From Acidobacteriota bacterium (lineage in GTDB: Bacteria > Acidobacteriota > Vicinamibacteria > Vicinamibacterales > UBA2999), in assembly GCA_947482665.1 (NCBI GenBank), contig CANKJK010000006.1:1-64000 (forward strand): 64,000 bases of DNA, read 5' to 3'. A program made the position numbers and the translations under genes. A model generated the notes under the pieces. That model was not told the origin of the DNA and ran no database searches. It worked only from the letters and a program-made list of their open reading frames with translations. Of this stretch, positions 1-8,198 are shown piece after piece. The number at the start of each line of letters is the position of its first letter. The stretch's first letter is position 1.

Positions 1-858
1 CCCCACGGTCAGGTCCGTCGCACCCGACAATCGCTTGAGGATCTGCGGCAGCCAGAAGCTCACGCTGTAGAGCGCCACGACCAGCGAAAAATACAGCAGC
101 GAGAAGATCCAGACCGGGCCGTTCGTCAGCGTAGCCCAGACACCCACGTGGGGGCTGCCCGCGCGCTCGGCTTCGCGCCGGGCCGCCAGCCACTCTCGAT
201 CCTCCGGGCGCAACCAACGGGCATCCCGAGGCCCATTGGGCAGATACACCAGCACCACTCCACCGAGCACGACAGCGGGAATCCCCTCCAACAGGAACAG
301 CCACTGCCAGCCCGAGAGTCCGTGCGAGCCGTCCAGCGTCAGCAGCAGGCCTGATAGCGGCCCCCCGATCACGCCGGCCAGCGCGTTTGCCGTCATGAAC
401 AGCGCGACCGTCTTCGCCCGCTCCCGCTCGGGAAACCAGTAGGTCAGATACAGGATCATCCCCGGAAAGAATCCCGCCTCGGCGACACCGAGGAGCATCC
501 GCAGTGCAAAGAAGCTCCGCACGCCCGTCGTGAACATCATCGCCGCCGAGACGATGCCCCAGGACACCATGATCCGCGCGATCCAGGGCCGGGCCCCGAA
601 GCGCTCCAGCAGCAGATTGCTCGGTACTTCGAACGCGAAGTAGCCGAGGAAGAAGATCCCGGCGCCCAACCCGTAGACGGACGCGCTCAGCCCGAGGTCG
701 CGGTTCATCTGCAGGGACGCGAACCCCACGTTGACACGGTCCACGTACGACACGATGTAGAGCAGGAACATGAACGGCAGGAGCCGCCAGCGCACAAGGG
801 TCAGCAGCGCCTGCTCCCGGCGATCGTCGGCCGTCCCGTCGACGGCCGGCGGGGTCAA
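1..858 (-). CDS. MFS transporter, anion:cation symporter type (3' part outside window)
   Basis: The N-terminal 286 codons of a major facilitator carrier are visible; the rest lies beyond the left edge. The first helix carries YVDRVNVGFA, typical of the anion:cation symporter family that imports organic acids such as tartrate, phthalate or sugar acids. The next helices (GIFFLGYFAFEVPSNLLLERFGAR) and MLLGVAEAGFFPGM also fit. I chose TTG at 858 because it overlaps the stop codon of the upstream peptidase gene (TTGA), which implies translational coupling, and no in-frame ATG lies before the first helix. The substrate cannot be named from sequence. It is probably cotranscribed with pepF. Confidence 0.85.
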   Translation of the reverse strand, partial: MTPPAVDGTADDRREQALLTLVRWRLLPFMFLLYIVSYVDRVNVGFASLQMNRDLGLSASVYGLGAGIFFLGYFAFEVPSNLLLERFGARPWIARIMVSWGIVSAAMMFTTGVRSFFALRMLLGVAEAGFFPGMILYLTYWFPERERAKTVALFMTANALAGVIGGPLSGLLLTLDGSHGLSGWQWLFLLEGIPAVVLGGVVLVYLPNGPRDARWLRPEDREWLAARREAERAGSPHVGVWATLTNGPVWIFSLLYFSLVVALYSVSFWLPQILKRLSGATDLTVG

Positions 859-2699
859 CGCGCCACCGCGCCGCTGGCGACCAACTGCTCCACCTCGTCC
901 ATGACCCGTTCCATCTTCGCGATCGTGAGATCGAGTGGTTCGTTGGTCGTCATGTCCACGCCCGCGTCCTTGAGCAACTCGATCGGATACTTCGACCCGC
1001 CGGCGCTGATGAACTGCAGGTAGCGCTCCTGCGCCCCTGGCTCGCCCGCCTGCACGCGCGCGGCGAGCGCCGTCGACGCGGTGAAGGAGGTCGCGTACTG
1101 GAACACGTAGAAATCGCGATAGAAGTGCGGGATAAAGCTCCACTCGTGAGCGATCACGTCCGGCACGTGACAGACGCCCTGCTCGTGCCCGTAATACCGG
1201 CGCGTAATCCCGATGTAGAGCGCCCCGATGGCCTCACCTGTGAGCGGCTCTCCCCGATCGCCCATCGCGTGCAGTGCCCGCTCGAACTCGGCGAACTGCG
1301 TCTGCCGGAACACGGTGCCTTTGATCCCTTCGAGGTAGCTGCCCAGCACGGACAGGCGCGCGGCCGGGTCCGTCAGCCGCGCCAGCATGTAGTCCACCAG
1401 CAGTTCCTCGTTGAAGGTGGAGGCGACCTCCGCCACAAAGGTCTGATAGCCGGCCGTCGGATAGGGCTGCGCGCGGTTCGAGTAGAAGCTGTGCATCGCA
1501 TGGCCGATTTCGTGGCTCAGCGTGCTCACGTCATGGAACTTGCCCAGGTAGTTCAACAGCACGTACGGGTGCACGTCGTAAGCCGCGCCCTCGGAGTACG
1601 CGCCCGACCGCTTGCCGTCGTTCGGATACCAGTCGATCCAGCGGTCACGGCATCCCCGGGCCACGACGTCGACGTACTCCCCACCCAGCGGCGCCAGCGA
1701 CGCCAGCAGGTGCGTGACCGCCTCCTCGGGCGTGTAGGAGAGGTCCACGTCCGGCACCAGCGGAGCGTAGAGGTCGTGATACTCCAGCGTCTCGACACCA
1801 AGGAGACGACGACGCAGCCGCAGGTAGCGGTGGAACGACGGAAGCTGACGGTTGACGCCCTCGACCAGCCGGTCATACACGGCCACCGGAATATTGGGAC
1901 CATCCAGCGCCGCGGCGATGGTCGACGGATACCGCCGGGCCGACGCGAAGAACCGGGCCCGCTGGATACTGCCGTTCATCGCCATCCCCATGGTTCCCTT
2001 GAAGGCGCCATGCGCTGCGAAAAAGGTGTCCATCGCGAGCTGGCGGTCCGGGCGCACAGGACTCGTCCGTAATTCGCCGTACCCGGACTGATCGAGACGC
2101 ATCACGCGCCCGTCCGATGTCGTCACGGTCGGATACGGAAAGTCCGCGTTCGTCAGGATGCCGTAGATGTCCGAGGGCGACGCCGCCATCAGCGTGGCGT
2201 CCGCGAGCAGCTTCTCCTCAGCGCCACTGAGGGTATGCGCCGCGCGCCGCGCGATGTCCTCGATGTAGACGCGAAACGGCGCCAGCCGTGGTTCGCCGGC
2301 GCAGGCAGCCGCAATGGCAGCGGGGTCACCCGCCAACAGCTCGGGCTCGATGAAGGCCGCCGCCGCGCCGATGGCCGTATACAGCTGCATCATCTGCTGC
2401 TGCATGCCCTGGTGCGCGGCCACTCTCGTGTCCTGGTCCGCCAGACAGCTGGCGTAGACATACAGCCGTGTGATGGTCCGGTCCAGATCGAAGCGCAACT
2501 CCAGCGCCTCGGCCAGGACAGCCGGGGCCTCAAGCAAGCGCCCCTTGAACGCACCCAGACCGCTGACCCGCGCCGCGAGCCCCTCTCCGGCCTCCCGCCA
2601 GGCATCCACGGAGGGAAACAGATCGCCGACGTGCCAGGTATGCCGAATGTCGATGGCCGCGCGGTCGCGCGTAGCCGGTACCGATTGCGGGGTGCTCAT
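855..2699 (-). CDS. pepF: Oligoendopeptidase F (M3B zinc peptidase)
   Basis: A 614-residue cytosolic zinc metallopeptidase that cuts short peptides (roughly 7-17 residues). The active site is HEIGH at residues 396-400 within LSHEIGHAMHSFYSN, and downstream FVAEVASTFNEE supplies the third ligand glutamate. The start at 2699 (MSTPQSVPATRD) is preferred over longer in-frame extensions: it gives the usual family length (about 600), and the upstream extension would overlap the divergent metallopeptidase gene at 2808. The downstream transporter overlaps its stop by four bases. No signal peptide is visible, so it most likely recycles peptides in the cytoplasm. Confidence 0.93.
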   Translation of the reverse strand: MSTPQSVPATRDRAAIDIRHTWHVGDLFPSVDAWREAGEGLAARVSGLGAFKGRLLEAPAVLAEALELRFDLDRTITRLYVYASCLADQDTRVAAHQGMQQQMMQLYTAIGAAAAFIEPELLAGDPAAIAAACAGEPRLAPFRVYIEDIARRAAHTLSGAEEKLLADATLMAASPSDIYGILTNADFPYPTVTTSDGRVMRLDQSGYGELRTSPVRPDRQLAMDTFFAAHGAFKGTMGMAMNGSIQRARFFASARRYPSTIAAALDGPNIPVAVYDRLVEGVNRQLPSFHRYLRLRRRLLGVETLEYHDLYAPLVPDVDLSYTPEEAVTHLLASLAPLGGEYVDVVARGCRDRWIDWYPNDGKRSGAYSEGAAYDVHPYVLLNYLGKFHDVSTLSHEIGHAMHSFYSNRAQPYPTAGYQTFVAEVASTFNEELLVDYMLARLTDPAARLSVLGSYLEGIKGTVFRQTQFAEFERALHAMGDRGEPLTGEAIGALYIGITRRYYGHEQGVCHVPDVIAHEWSFIPHFYRDFYVFQYATSFTASTALAARVQAGEPGAQERYLQFISAGGSKYPIELLKDAGVDMTTNEPLDLTIAKMERVMDEVEQLVASGAVAR

Positions 2700-2793
2700 C
2701 GTGGGCCTCGTCGACGCGCGCACCCAGACGGAAGAGCCAAGAGCCGCGCCGGCAGACGGCGATTGTATCGCAGGGGTTTGCCCCGTCCGCCGG

Positions 2794-2799
2794 TATGAT
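2794..2799 (+). promoter_or_regulatory. -10-like TATGAT, probable leaderless promoter
   Basis: TATGAT ends eight bases before the ATG at 2808, and no purine-rich ribosome site lies between. A transcript starting at the usual distance would begin at or next to the start codon. I see no good -35. It belongs to a set of similar sites in this window. Confidence 0.5.
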
Positions 2800-2807
2800 C
2801 CGACACC

Positions 2808-3839
2808 ATGCCTGGCCACTCCGAGGTCCCCGCCGACTGGCCGTCCCTCCCGGACGAACAGCTCCTCGACCTCCGCCTGTGTGACTTGCCCCTCGCCATC
2901 GAGGGGAGCACCCTGACAGGGCGCATTGACCAACTGCGCGCCGAACTGGCCGAACGCGATCTGCGCGTGCCGGTCCACTTCTATCTGGCGGATGAGTGGT
3001 TCACGCCTGACGGCATCGTCGCCGTCGCCATCCCGTTTTATCTGGCCCACCCGCGCCTTGAGAAGCTGGAGGAGGCGCAGATGCTGGAGGTGGAAGGCGG
3101 AGAACACGAGTGGTGCATGCGGATCCTCCGGCACGAGACCGGTCACGCCGTAGACAACGCCTATCGGCTCCGGCTCCGCCGGCAGCGCCGCGCGATCTTC
3201 GGGTCGCCCTCGGTCGAGTATCCCGAGTTCTACACGCCGCGGCCGTACAGCAAAAGCTTCGTCCAGCACCTGGACCGCTGGTACGCACAGAGCCATCCCG
3301 ATGAGGACTTCGCGGAGACCTTCGCCGTCTGGCTCACGCCACACACGCAGTGGCCGGCCCGCTATGCGGGTTGGCCTGCGGTGAAGAAACTGGAGTACGT
3401 CGACACGCTCATGCGGTCACTCCGCGGCCGCACACCCACGGTGCTGGCCACAACCGAACTCGACCCTCTACGGAAGATCAAAACCACGCTGCGGCAGCAC
3501 TACCGCCGCAAGCGGCGTCACTACGGTGTGGAGCCGGCGGGCATGCACGATCGGGAACTCCGCCGGCTCTTCTCGGATGCACCAGAGGCTGCGGGCAATG
3601 TCACCGCCGCACAATTCATCGCACGCATGCGCCGCCACGTCCGCCGGGTCGTCGCGCAATGGACCGGCGTGTACCAATACACTATCGACCAGGTCATCGA
3701 GGACATGATCGCGCGCTGTCAGGATCTGAAGCTGCGACTGGCCATCCCCGAGGATCAGGCCCGTCAGGAATTCACCGTGTTGCTCACCGTCCAGGTCATG
3801 AACCACATGCACAGCGGCGGCCATAGGCTGGTGCTGTGA
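2808..3839 (+). CDS. Putative zinc-binding metallopeptidase (PF15887-like)
   Basis: A 343-residue soluble protein without a signal peptide. HETGH at residues 109-113 (in RILRHETGHAVD) is a zincin active site, and DEDFAETFAVW about 70 residues later can give the third zinc ligand. This arrangement fits the 'putative zinc-binding metallopeptidase' family PF15887, whose substrate is unknown. The C-terminal 120 residues are basic and helical. The next gene, an ATP-grasp ligase, starts inside its stop codon (GTGA, four-base overlap), so the two are translationally coupled and probably act on the same molecule. Family assignment is from motif recognition; any activity is inferred. Confidence 0.8.
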   Translation: MPGHSEVPADWPSLPDEQLLDLRLCDLPLAIEGSTLTGRIDQLRAELAERDLRVPVHFYLADEWFTPDGIVAVAIPFYLAHPRLEKLEEAQMLEVEGGEHEWCMRILRHETGHAVDNAYRLRLRRQRRAIFGSPSVEYPEFYTPRPYSKSFVQHLDRWYAQSHPDEDFAETFAVWLTPHTQWPARYAGWPAVKKLEYVDTLMRSLRGRTPTVLATTELDPLRKIKTTLRQHYRRKRRHYGVEPAGMHDRELRRLFSDAPEAAGNVTAAQFIARMRRHVRRVVAQWTGVYQYTIDQVIEDMIARCQDLKLRLAIPEDQARQEFTVLLTVQVMNHMHSGGHRLVL

Positions 3840-4855
3840 AGAAGACTCGTATCCTCGCGCTCGTCCACGACCACCTCGTGCCTCCCGCCGATACGACCGG
3901 CATGGATGTCGTCAACGCTGAATGGAAGATGGAGCACGACGTCATCGTGTCGCTGCAGGAACGCGGTCACGACGTCGAGGCGCTCGGGGTCGACGACGAC
4001 CTCGCGAGCATCCGGCGCACGGTTGGCCGCTTCAAGCCGCAGATCATCTTCAATCTGATGGAAGCCTTCGCGGATATCACCACGTTCGACCAGAACGTCG
4101 TGAGCTACTTGGAGCTGCTTCGCGTGCCCTACACCGGGTGCAACCCTCGCGGCCTGATGCTCGCGCGGGACAAGGGGCTGTCGAAGAAGCTGCTGGCGTA
4201 TCACCGCATTCCAGTGCCGGACTTCTTCGTGGTGCCGCGCGGGCGGACGGCGAAGCTGCCGAAACGCCTGACCTTCCCGCTCATCGTGAAGTCGCTCTTC
4301 TACGAAGCGTCGGTCGGCATTTCCCAGGCGTCGGTCGTCGAATCCGAAGAGCAGCTCCACCGGCGCGTACAGTTCATCCACGAGCGTGTGGGCACGGCCG
4401 CAATCGTCGAGCAATTCATCGACGGGCGTGAGCTCTATGTCGGTGTCATCGGCAATGACCGACTCCGCGTCTTCCCGGTCTGGGAGATGTCCTTCTCGCG
4501 GATGCCCGACAACCGGTGGAAGATCGCGACCGAACGGGTGAAGTGGAGCGACCAGTACCAGAAGAAGCACGGCGTCACCACCGACGCGGCCACGCTCGGC
4601 GAGGCCGACATCGCCCGGATCTCGCACATTGCGACACGCGTGTACCGGGCACTGGATCTTTCCGGGTACGCCCGCATCGATCTCCGGATGGACGCCTCCG
4701 GTGGCGTGTACGTACTGGAAGCGAATCCGAATCCCAATCTGTCGTACGGCGAGGACTTCGCCGAGTCGGGCGAAAAGGCGGGCCTGTCTTACGAGGAGTT
4801 GCTGGAGCGGATCGTCGCGCTCGGGCTTAAGTGGGTGCCGGAGCGGACCGGATAA
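3836..4855 (+). CDS. ATP-grasp ligase, D-alanine-D-alanine ligase-like
   Basis: A 339-residue cytosolic ATP-grasp enzyme. The N-terminal Rossmann-like part (ILALVHDHLVPP..., IIFNLMEAF) and the Tyr-Thr-Gly-Cys-Asn segment resemble the Ddl fold. The ATP-grasp core has FPLIVKSLFYEASVGISQASVV, VEQFIDGRELYVGVIG, and the metal-binding end VLEANPNPNLS. The family joins a carboxylate to an amine through an acyl-phosphate. It is unlikely to be the housekeeping ddl: the partner gene is a metallopeptidase, no mur or fts genes are nearby, and the middle region (FPVWEMSFSRMPDNRWKIATERVKWSDQYQKKHGV) differs from Ddl. The GTG start at 3836 overlaps the upstream stop. Confidence 0.8.
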   Translation: MKKTRILALVHDHLVPPADTTGMDVVNAEWKMEHDVIVSLQERGHDVEALGVDDDLASIRRTVGRFKPQIIFNLMEAFADITTFDQNVVSYLELLRVPYTGCNPRGLMLARDKGLSKKLLAYHRIPVPDFFVVPRGRTAKLPKRLTFPLIVKSLFYEASVGISQASVVESEEQLHRRVQFIHERVGTAAIVEQFIDGRELYVGVIGNDRLRVFPVWEMSFSRMPDNRWKIATERVKWSDQYQKKHGVTTDAATLGEADIARISHIATRVYRALDLSGYARIDLRMDASGGVYVLEANPNPNLSYGEDFAESGEKAGLSYEELLERIVALGLKWVPERTG

Positions 4856-4894
4856 CGCTGGTGCGCCGAGCCACCGAGGCCCCGCGCACCAGCG
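4856..4894. terminator. Hairpin between convergent genes
   Basis: CGCTGGTGCG (4856-4865) pairs perfectly with CGCACCAGCG (4885-4894) across a 19-base loop. It sits directly after the ligase stop codon and before the end of the convergent peroxidase gene. There is no T-tract on either strand, so its terminator role is only plausible. Confidence 0.4.
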
Positions 4895-4901
4895 CCGTCA
4901 A

Positions 4902-5981
4902 TTACTGTGGGAACGAGGCAGGGACCTTGTCGTGGTACCCCTCTCCATTCAGGGCCTCCATGAAGGCCACCAGCGCATCAATCTCGGCATCGGTCAGCTT
5001 GAGCGGCTGCATCTTGGGATCAAGATGCGGGTTCTTCTCACCGCCCTTGTTGTAGAGCACCATCACATCACGCAGCGTCGCCACGGATCCGTCGTGCATA
5101 TACGGCGCGTGCTTCGCGACGTCACGTAGCGTGGGCGTCTTGAACGCTCCCGTGTCGGACTCATTCTTCGAGATCGCCGCCCGCCCGACGTCCTTGAAGG
5201 CCTTGGCTTTCGCGTCCCAACCCACTCCGAGGTTGTGGAACAGGCTGTCCGTGAAGTTGTTGCCAAGGTGACACTGGTTGCAGGCCCCCTTGCCGAAGAA
5301 GAGTTCGTGTCCCTGCTTCGCCTGGTCGGTGACGGCGGCCTGGTCCTTGTTCTTCCTCCAGCGGTCATAGGGGGAATTGCCGCTCATCCGGGTCCGTTCG
5401 TAGGCCGCGATCGCCTGCGCGATCCGTTCCTTCGTGACCTCTTCGGTTCCGAACGCCTCCTTGAAGTAGGCGCCGTACCCAGTGATGTTCTTGAGCGTCA
5501 TGACCATCGCCTCGTGGGTATTCCCCATTTCGATGGGATTGGCCACGGGCCCAAGGGCCTGATCCTCCAGCGACGACGCCCGGCCATCCCAGAAGAAATT
5601 CGGGTACAGGGTCACCGCGGCATTCAGGAAGGTCGGCGCCTTTCGCCCGCCCTCCTGGCCGTTAATGCCCGTCGAGTGGGGCGTCGGCTCGGAGAAGGCA
5701 TGCTCCGGCCGGTGGCAGGTCGCACACGCGACCGTGGCGTCCTTGGACATCCGCTTGTCATAAAAGAGCCAGCGGCCGAGTCGGACGCGTTCGGGTGTCG
5801 GCGTAGGATTTACGGCCGACAGCTTGATGTCCGTCCCGAGCGGCGCCATCGGCAGCGGCTGAATCGGGTTGTCTGCTTCCCACGCTGGGGTCGCTGCCAC
5901 CGGCTTGGGCTGTTCGGCGCTTCCGCACCCGGCCACGCCAATGGCCAGACCGAGCAGCCACACACACGAGATCTGTCGCAT
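4902..5981 (-). CDS. Di-haem cytochrome c peroxidase family lipoprotein
   Basis: A 359-residue exported di-haem protein of the CcpA/MauG family. Haem c sites are CATCH (followed by RPEHAFSE) and CNQCH (followed by LGNNFTD). Known members reduce hydrogen peroxide in the periplasm with electrons from small cytochromes. The start at 5981 (MRQISCVWLL) is preferred because GGAGG lies just upstream and the N-terminus becomes a lipoprotein signal with lipobox VAGC, so it is probably anchored to a membrane. It lies 31 bases downstream of the Rrf2-type regulator on the same strand and may share its transcript, which would put the peroxidase under nitrosative or iron-sulfur stress control. Confidence 0.9.
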   Translation of the reverse strand: MRQISCVWLLGLAIGVAGCGSAEQPKPVAATPAWEADNPIQPLPMAPLGTDIKLSAVNPTPTPERVRLGRWLFYDKRMSKDATVACATCHRPEHAFSEPTPHSTGINGQEGGRKAPTFLNAAVTLYPNFFWDGRASSLEDQALGPVANPIEMGNTHEAMVMTLKNITGYGAYFKEAFGTEEVTKERIAQAIAAYERTRMSGNSPYDRWRKNKDQAAVTDQAKQGHELFFGKGACNQCHLGNNFTDSLFHNLGVGWDAKAKAFKDVGRAAISKNESDTGAFKTPTLRDVAKHAPYMHDGSVATLRDVMVLYNKGGEKNPHLDPKMQPLKLTDAEIDALVAFMEALNGEGYHDKVPASFPQ

Positions 5982-6012
5982 GAATCCTCCAGAGTCAGTA
6001 CAGCCTCTCATT

Positions 6013-6468
6013 CTATCCGGTCAGCTCGTCTGACTGATGGCGGCGCCAGACCTTGATGAGCGCAGCCGCACGGGGCTCGAAATCCGCCAGCGTGTGGCCG
6101 TCGAGGACACCGAGGAACGCGGAGGTTGCGTGCTTGAGCACGCCCTTGAGGCCGCAGACCCCGTCAATCGGGCAGGTATTGGTCTCACGGTCAAAACATT
6201 CAACCAGGTCGAGGTGCGGCTCCGTGGCCCTGACCAGCGCACCGATATTGATGTCGGCTGGTGGCCGGCCAAGACGCACGCCTCCTGACCGCCCGCGCAC
6301 GCACTCGACCAAGCCCCGCTCCGACAGCCGCCGGACCACCTTGACGAGGTGATGATGGGACACGCCGTACGAGCGGCTGATCTCCTGGAGCGGCACGACG
6401 CGTGACGGGTGCGCGGTGAGATAGAGCAGAACGCGAAGCGAGTAGTCGGAAAACTGGGTCAGCTGCAT
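6013..6468 (-). CDS. nsrR: Rrf2-family iron-sulfur regulator, NsrR-like
   Basis: A 151-residue winged-helix repressor. The start MQLTQFSDYSLRVLLYL and the recognition region SYGVSHHHLVKVVRRLSERGLVECVRGRSGG are typical of NsrR. Three cysteines in VECFD...NTCPIDGVCGLKG match the [Fe-S] ligands with which NsrR senses nitric oxide. A good ribosome site (GGAGG, nine bases from ATG) supports the start at 6468. It is divergent from a multicopper oxidase and precedes a di-haem peroxidase; a dyad resembling the NsrR operator lies in the shared promoter. NsrR rather than IscR is inferred from the cysteine spacing and the operator; it could be another Rrf2 sensor. Confidence 0.82.
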   Translation of the reverse strand: MQLTQFSDYSLRVLLYLTAHPSRVVPLQEISRSYGVSHHHLVKVVRRLSERGLVECVRGRSGGVRLGRPPADINIGALVRATEPHLDLVECFDRETNTCPIDGVCGLKGVLKHATSAFLGVLDGHTLADFEPRAAALIKVWRRHQSDELTG

Positions 6469-6483
6469 GGCGCAACGCCTCCG

Positions 6484-6512
6484 TTGACAGCGGCGGACTT
6501 AAAAGTCATATT
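6484..6512 (+). promoter_or_regulatory. Sigma-70-type promoter for the multicopper oxidase
   Basis: A perfect -35 TTGACA (6484-6489) is followed after 17 bases by CATATT (6507-6512, four of six to TATAAT). It lies in an AT-rich island between the divergent regulator and the oxidase gene. The -10 is covered by the NsrR-like dyad, as expected for repression. Confidence 0.6.
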
Positions 6513-6525
6513 TACAATACATGTA
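6503..6525. promoter_or_regulatory. Candidate NsrR operator
   Basis: AAGTCATATTT, one base, then CAATACATGTA. Each half matches 8 of 11 positions of the known NsrR half-sites AAGATGYATTT and AAATRCATCTT, with the usual one-base spacer. It overlaps the -10 of the rightward promoter and lies about 35 bases from the regulator's own start, so autoregulation is possible. The match is by eye. Confidence 0.5.
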
Positions 6526-6652
6526 TTCGACCTCACGCTCGCGGGAAGTTTCACTTCTACTGGATTATTCCCCGCGACGCGTACCCCTCGCCTGCAGCCC
6601 GCTTGGGAATCCTCCCGATCCGGCGGGCACGGCGATTGCTGAGAGCCTTGCT

Positions 6653-8170
6653 ATGTCCATCCAGCCCACCTCCCTCGCTTCGCGCCGCGCACTCGTCTGC
6701 GCGGCCCTGGTGCTTACAGGTTTCTTCGGCGGTTCATCCGCCTGGGCCCAGGCCGCCTCGAACCAGCCGGAGGGCTGGGACTCGGAGCTCCGCCTCAAAG
6801 AAGCGGTCGACATCAACCCCGACCCCAAGATTGTCGAGGTCAACATTGACGCGCGCGTCGAGCGGATCACCATCGCACCGGGCAAGACAGTGGAGGCCTT
6901 CACCTATAACGGCCAGGTGCCAGGTCCGCTGATCCGTCTCAACGTGGGGGACCGCCTCATTGTCCACTTCACCAATCACCTGCCGATGGCGACCACCATT
7001 CACTGGCATGGCGTTCGAGTTCCGATTGAGATGGACGGGGTCCCCGGCATCTCCCAGCCAGAGGTGAAGCCCGGAGGCGCCTTCACATATGACCTCATGG
7101 TCCCGGATCCCGGCCTGTTCTGGTACCACCCGCACGTCGCCACCGCAGAGCAGGTGGGATTTGGACTCTACGCACCGCTCGTCGTCGAGGACCCCGCGGA
7201 GAAGAGCCGCCTGGGTGTTGTCGATGAAATCGTCGTCGTCCTGAGCGATATCGGCATCGATGAGAACGGCAAGCTCGAAGACCCGGAAAGCGGAGGCACC
7301 ACGGGAATGGCCTTTGGACGCGAGGGCAACATCGTGCTGGTGAACGGCAAGGTGGGCGGGATGGGCACGCTCAAGGCACGCAGCGGCGCTCCCATGCGCT
7401 GGCGGATCCTCAATGCCGCGAAGAGCCGCTACTTCTCTCTGGATCTGGACGGCCAACCGCTCGTCAAGATCGGCTCTGACGGGGGCCTGATCGAGTACCA
7501 GACCACGGCAACCAGCCTGGTCCTGGGTTGCGCGGAGCGGGTTGACCTGATCGTTCAGCCGAAGGGCTCGGCCGGAGGCGAACTGCTGCTCCACTCGTTT
7601 GTCTTCAACCGCGGGTACGGGTCCGTGGAGTTCCGGCCGGCCGAGGAACCATTGTTCAAGATTCAGTTCGCTGACGGCCCCGCCTACAGCGGGCCAGCCC
7701 CCACTCGTTCGACCAGAGCGATTACCCCGTACTCGGCCGAAGGCGCGACCCCGCTTGAACTGCTGCTCACGATCGATCAGCTCCAGGACGGGCGGTTCCA
7801 ATATGGCATCGATCACAAGCCGTACTGGACCGCAAAAGCCTTCACGGCGAAGCTTGGCGAAACCCAGATCTGGACCATCACCAACAAGACGCCGTGGTCA
7901 CACCCGTTCCATCTGCATGGGTTCTTCTTCCACGTGGTCGATGAGAAGGGGCAGGCGGTTCACCCCATCGAGTGGAAGGACACCGTGAACGTGCAGTTCG
8001 ACCAGACGGTCCGAGTCCTCGTGCGCTTCGATGAGCGGCCAGGGACGTGGATGATGCACTGCCACATCCTCGATCACGCCGATGGGGGCCTGATGGGCAC
8101 CATCCGGGTTGGCCTGCCGGACGACCCGCACGCCACGCACCTTCCCCACCCCCACGACTACAGGTTCTGA
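6653..8170 (+). CDS. Three-domain multicopper oxidase (laccase/CueO type)
   Basis: A 505-residue exported copper oxidase. All four copper motifs are present: HWHG (117-120), WYHPH (157-161), HPFHLH (417-422) and HCHILDH (469-475). Together they give a type 1 site and a trinuclear cluster, so the expected reaction is oxidation of a substrate (metal ion, phenol or cytochrome) with four-electron reduction of oxygen. It is not NirK, which lacks the full trinuclear set. At the axial position (Cys470 + 10) there is Leu480 instead of Met, which in known enzymes raises the redox potential. The start at 6653 gives a clean signal peptide ending SSAWAQA; longer in-frame ATGs would bury it. Its promoter is probably NsrR-controlled. 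Confidence 0.9.
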   Translation: MSIQPTSLASRRALVCAALVLTGFFGGSSAWAQAASNQPEGWDSELRLKEAVDINPDPKIVEVNIDARVERITIAPGKTVEAFTYNGQVPGPLIRLNVGDRLIVHFTNHLPMATTIHWHGVRVPIEMDGVPGISQPEVKPGGAFTYDLMVPDPGLFWYHPHVATAEQVGFGLYAPLVVEDPAEKSRLGVVDEIVVVLSDIGIDENGKLEDPESGGTTGMAFGREGNIVLVNGKVGGMGTLKARSGAPMRWRILNAAKSRYFSLDLDGQPLVKIGSDGGLIEYQTTATSLVLGCAERVDLIVQPKGSAGGELLLHSFVFNRGYGSVEFRPAEEPLFKIQFADGPAYSGPAPTRSTRAITPYSAEGATPLELLLTIDQLQDGRFQYGIDHKPYWTAKAFTAKLGETQIWTITNKTPWSHPFHLHGFFFHVVDEKGQAVHPIEWKDTVNVQFDQTVRVLVRFDERPGTWMMHCHILDHADGGLMGTIRVGLPDDPHATHLPHPHDYRF

Positions 8171-8182
8171 GGGGGCCCCGCA

Positions 8183-8188
8183 TATACT
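8183..8188 (+). promoter_or_regulatory. -10-like TATACT
   Basis: TATACT lies ten bases before the ATG at 8199 in the short gap after the oxidase gene, so the haem protein may have its own promoter with almost no leader. No -35 or ribosome site is visible. Confidence 0.35.
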
Positions 8189-8198
8189 GGGCGCGACC

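Noticed and set aside
2700-3344. N-terminal extension of PepF beyond 2699
   Set aside because: It lies antisense to the metallopeptidase gene and has no similarity to PepF; family length fits the 2699 start.
3836-4855. Housekeeping D-alanine-D-alanine ligase
   Set aside because: The fold fits, but the centre of the protein and the metallopeptidase partner do not; a cell-wall gene set is missing.
6521-6652. A longer N-terminus of the copper oxidase from ATG 6521
   Set aside because: It would start inside the promoter/operator and bury the signal peptide that begins at 6653.
6521-8170. Copper nitrite reductase (NirK) beside an NsrR-like regulator
   Set aside because: The protein has all four laccase-type copper motifs, including HPFHLH and HCHILDH, and three-domain length, so it is an oxygen-reducing multicopper oxidase.
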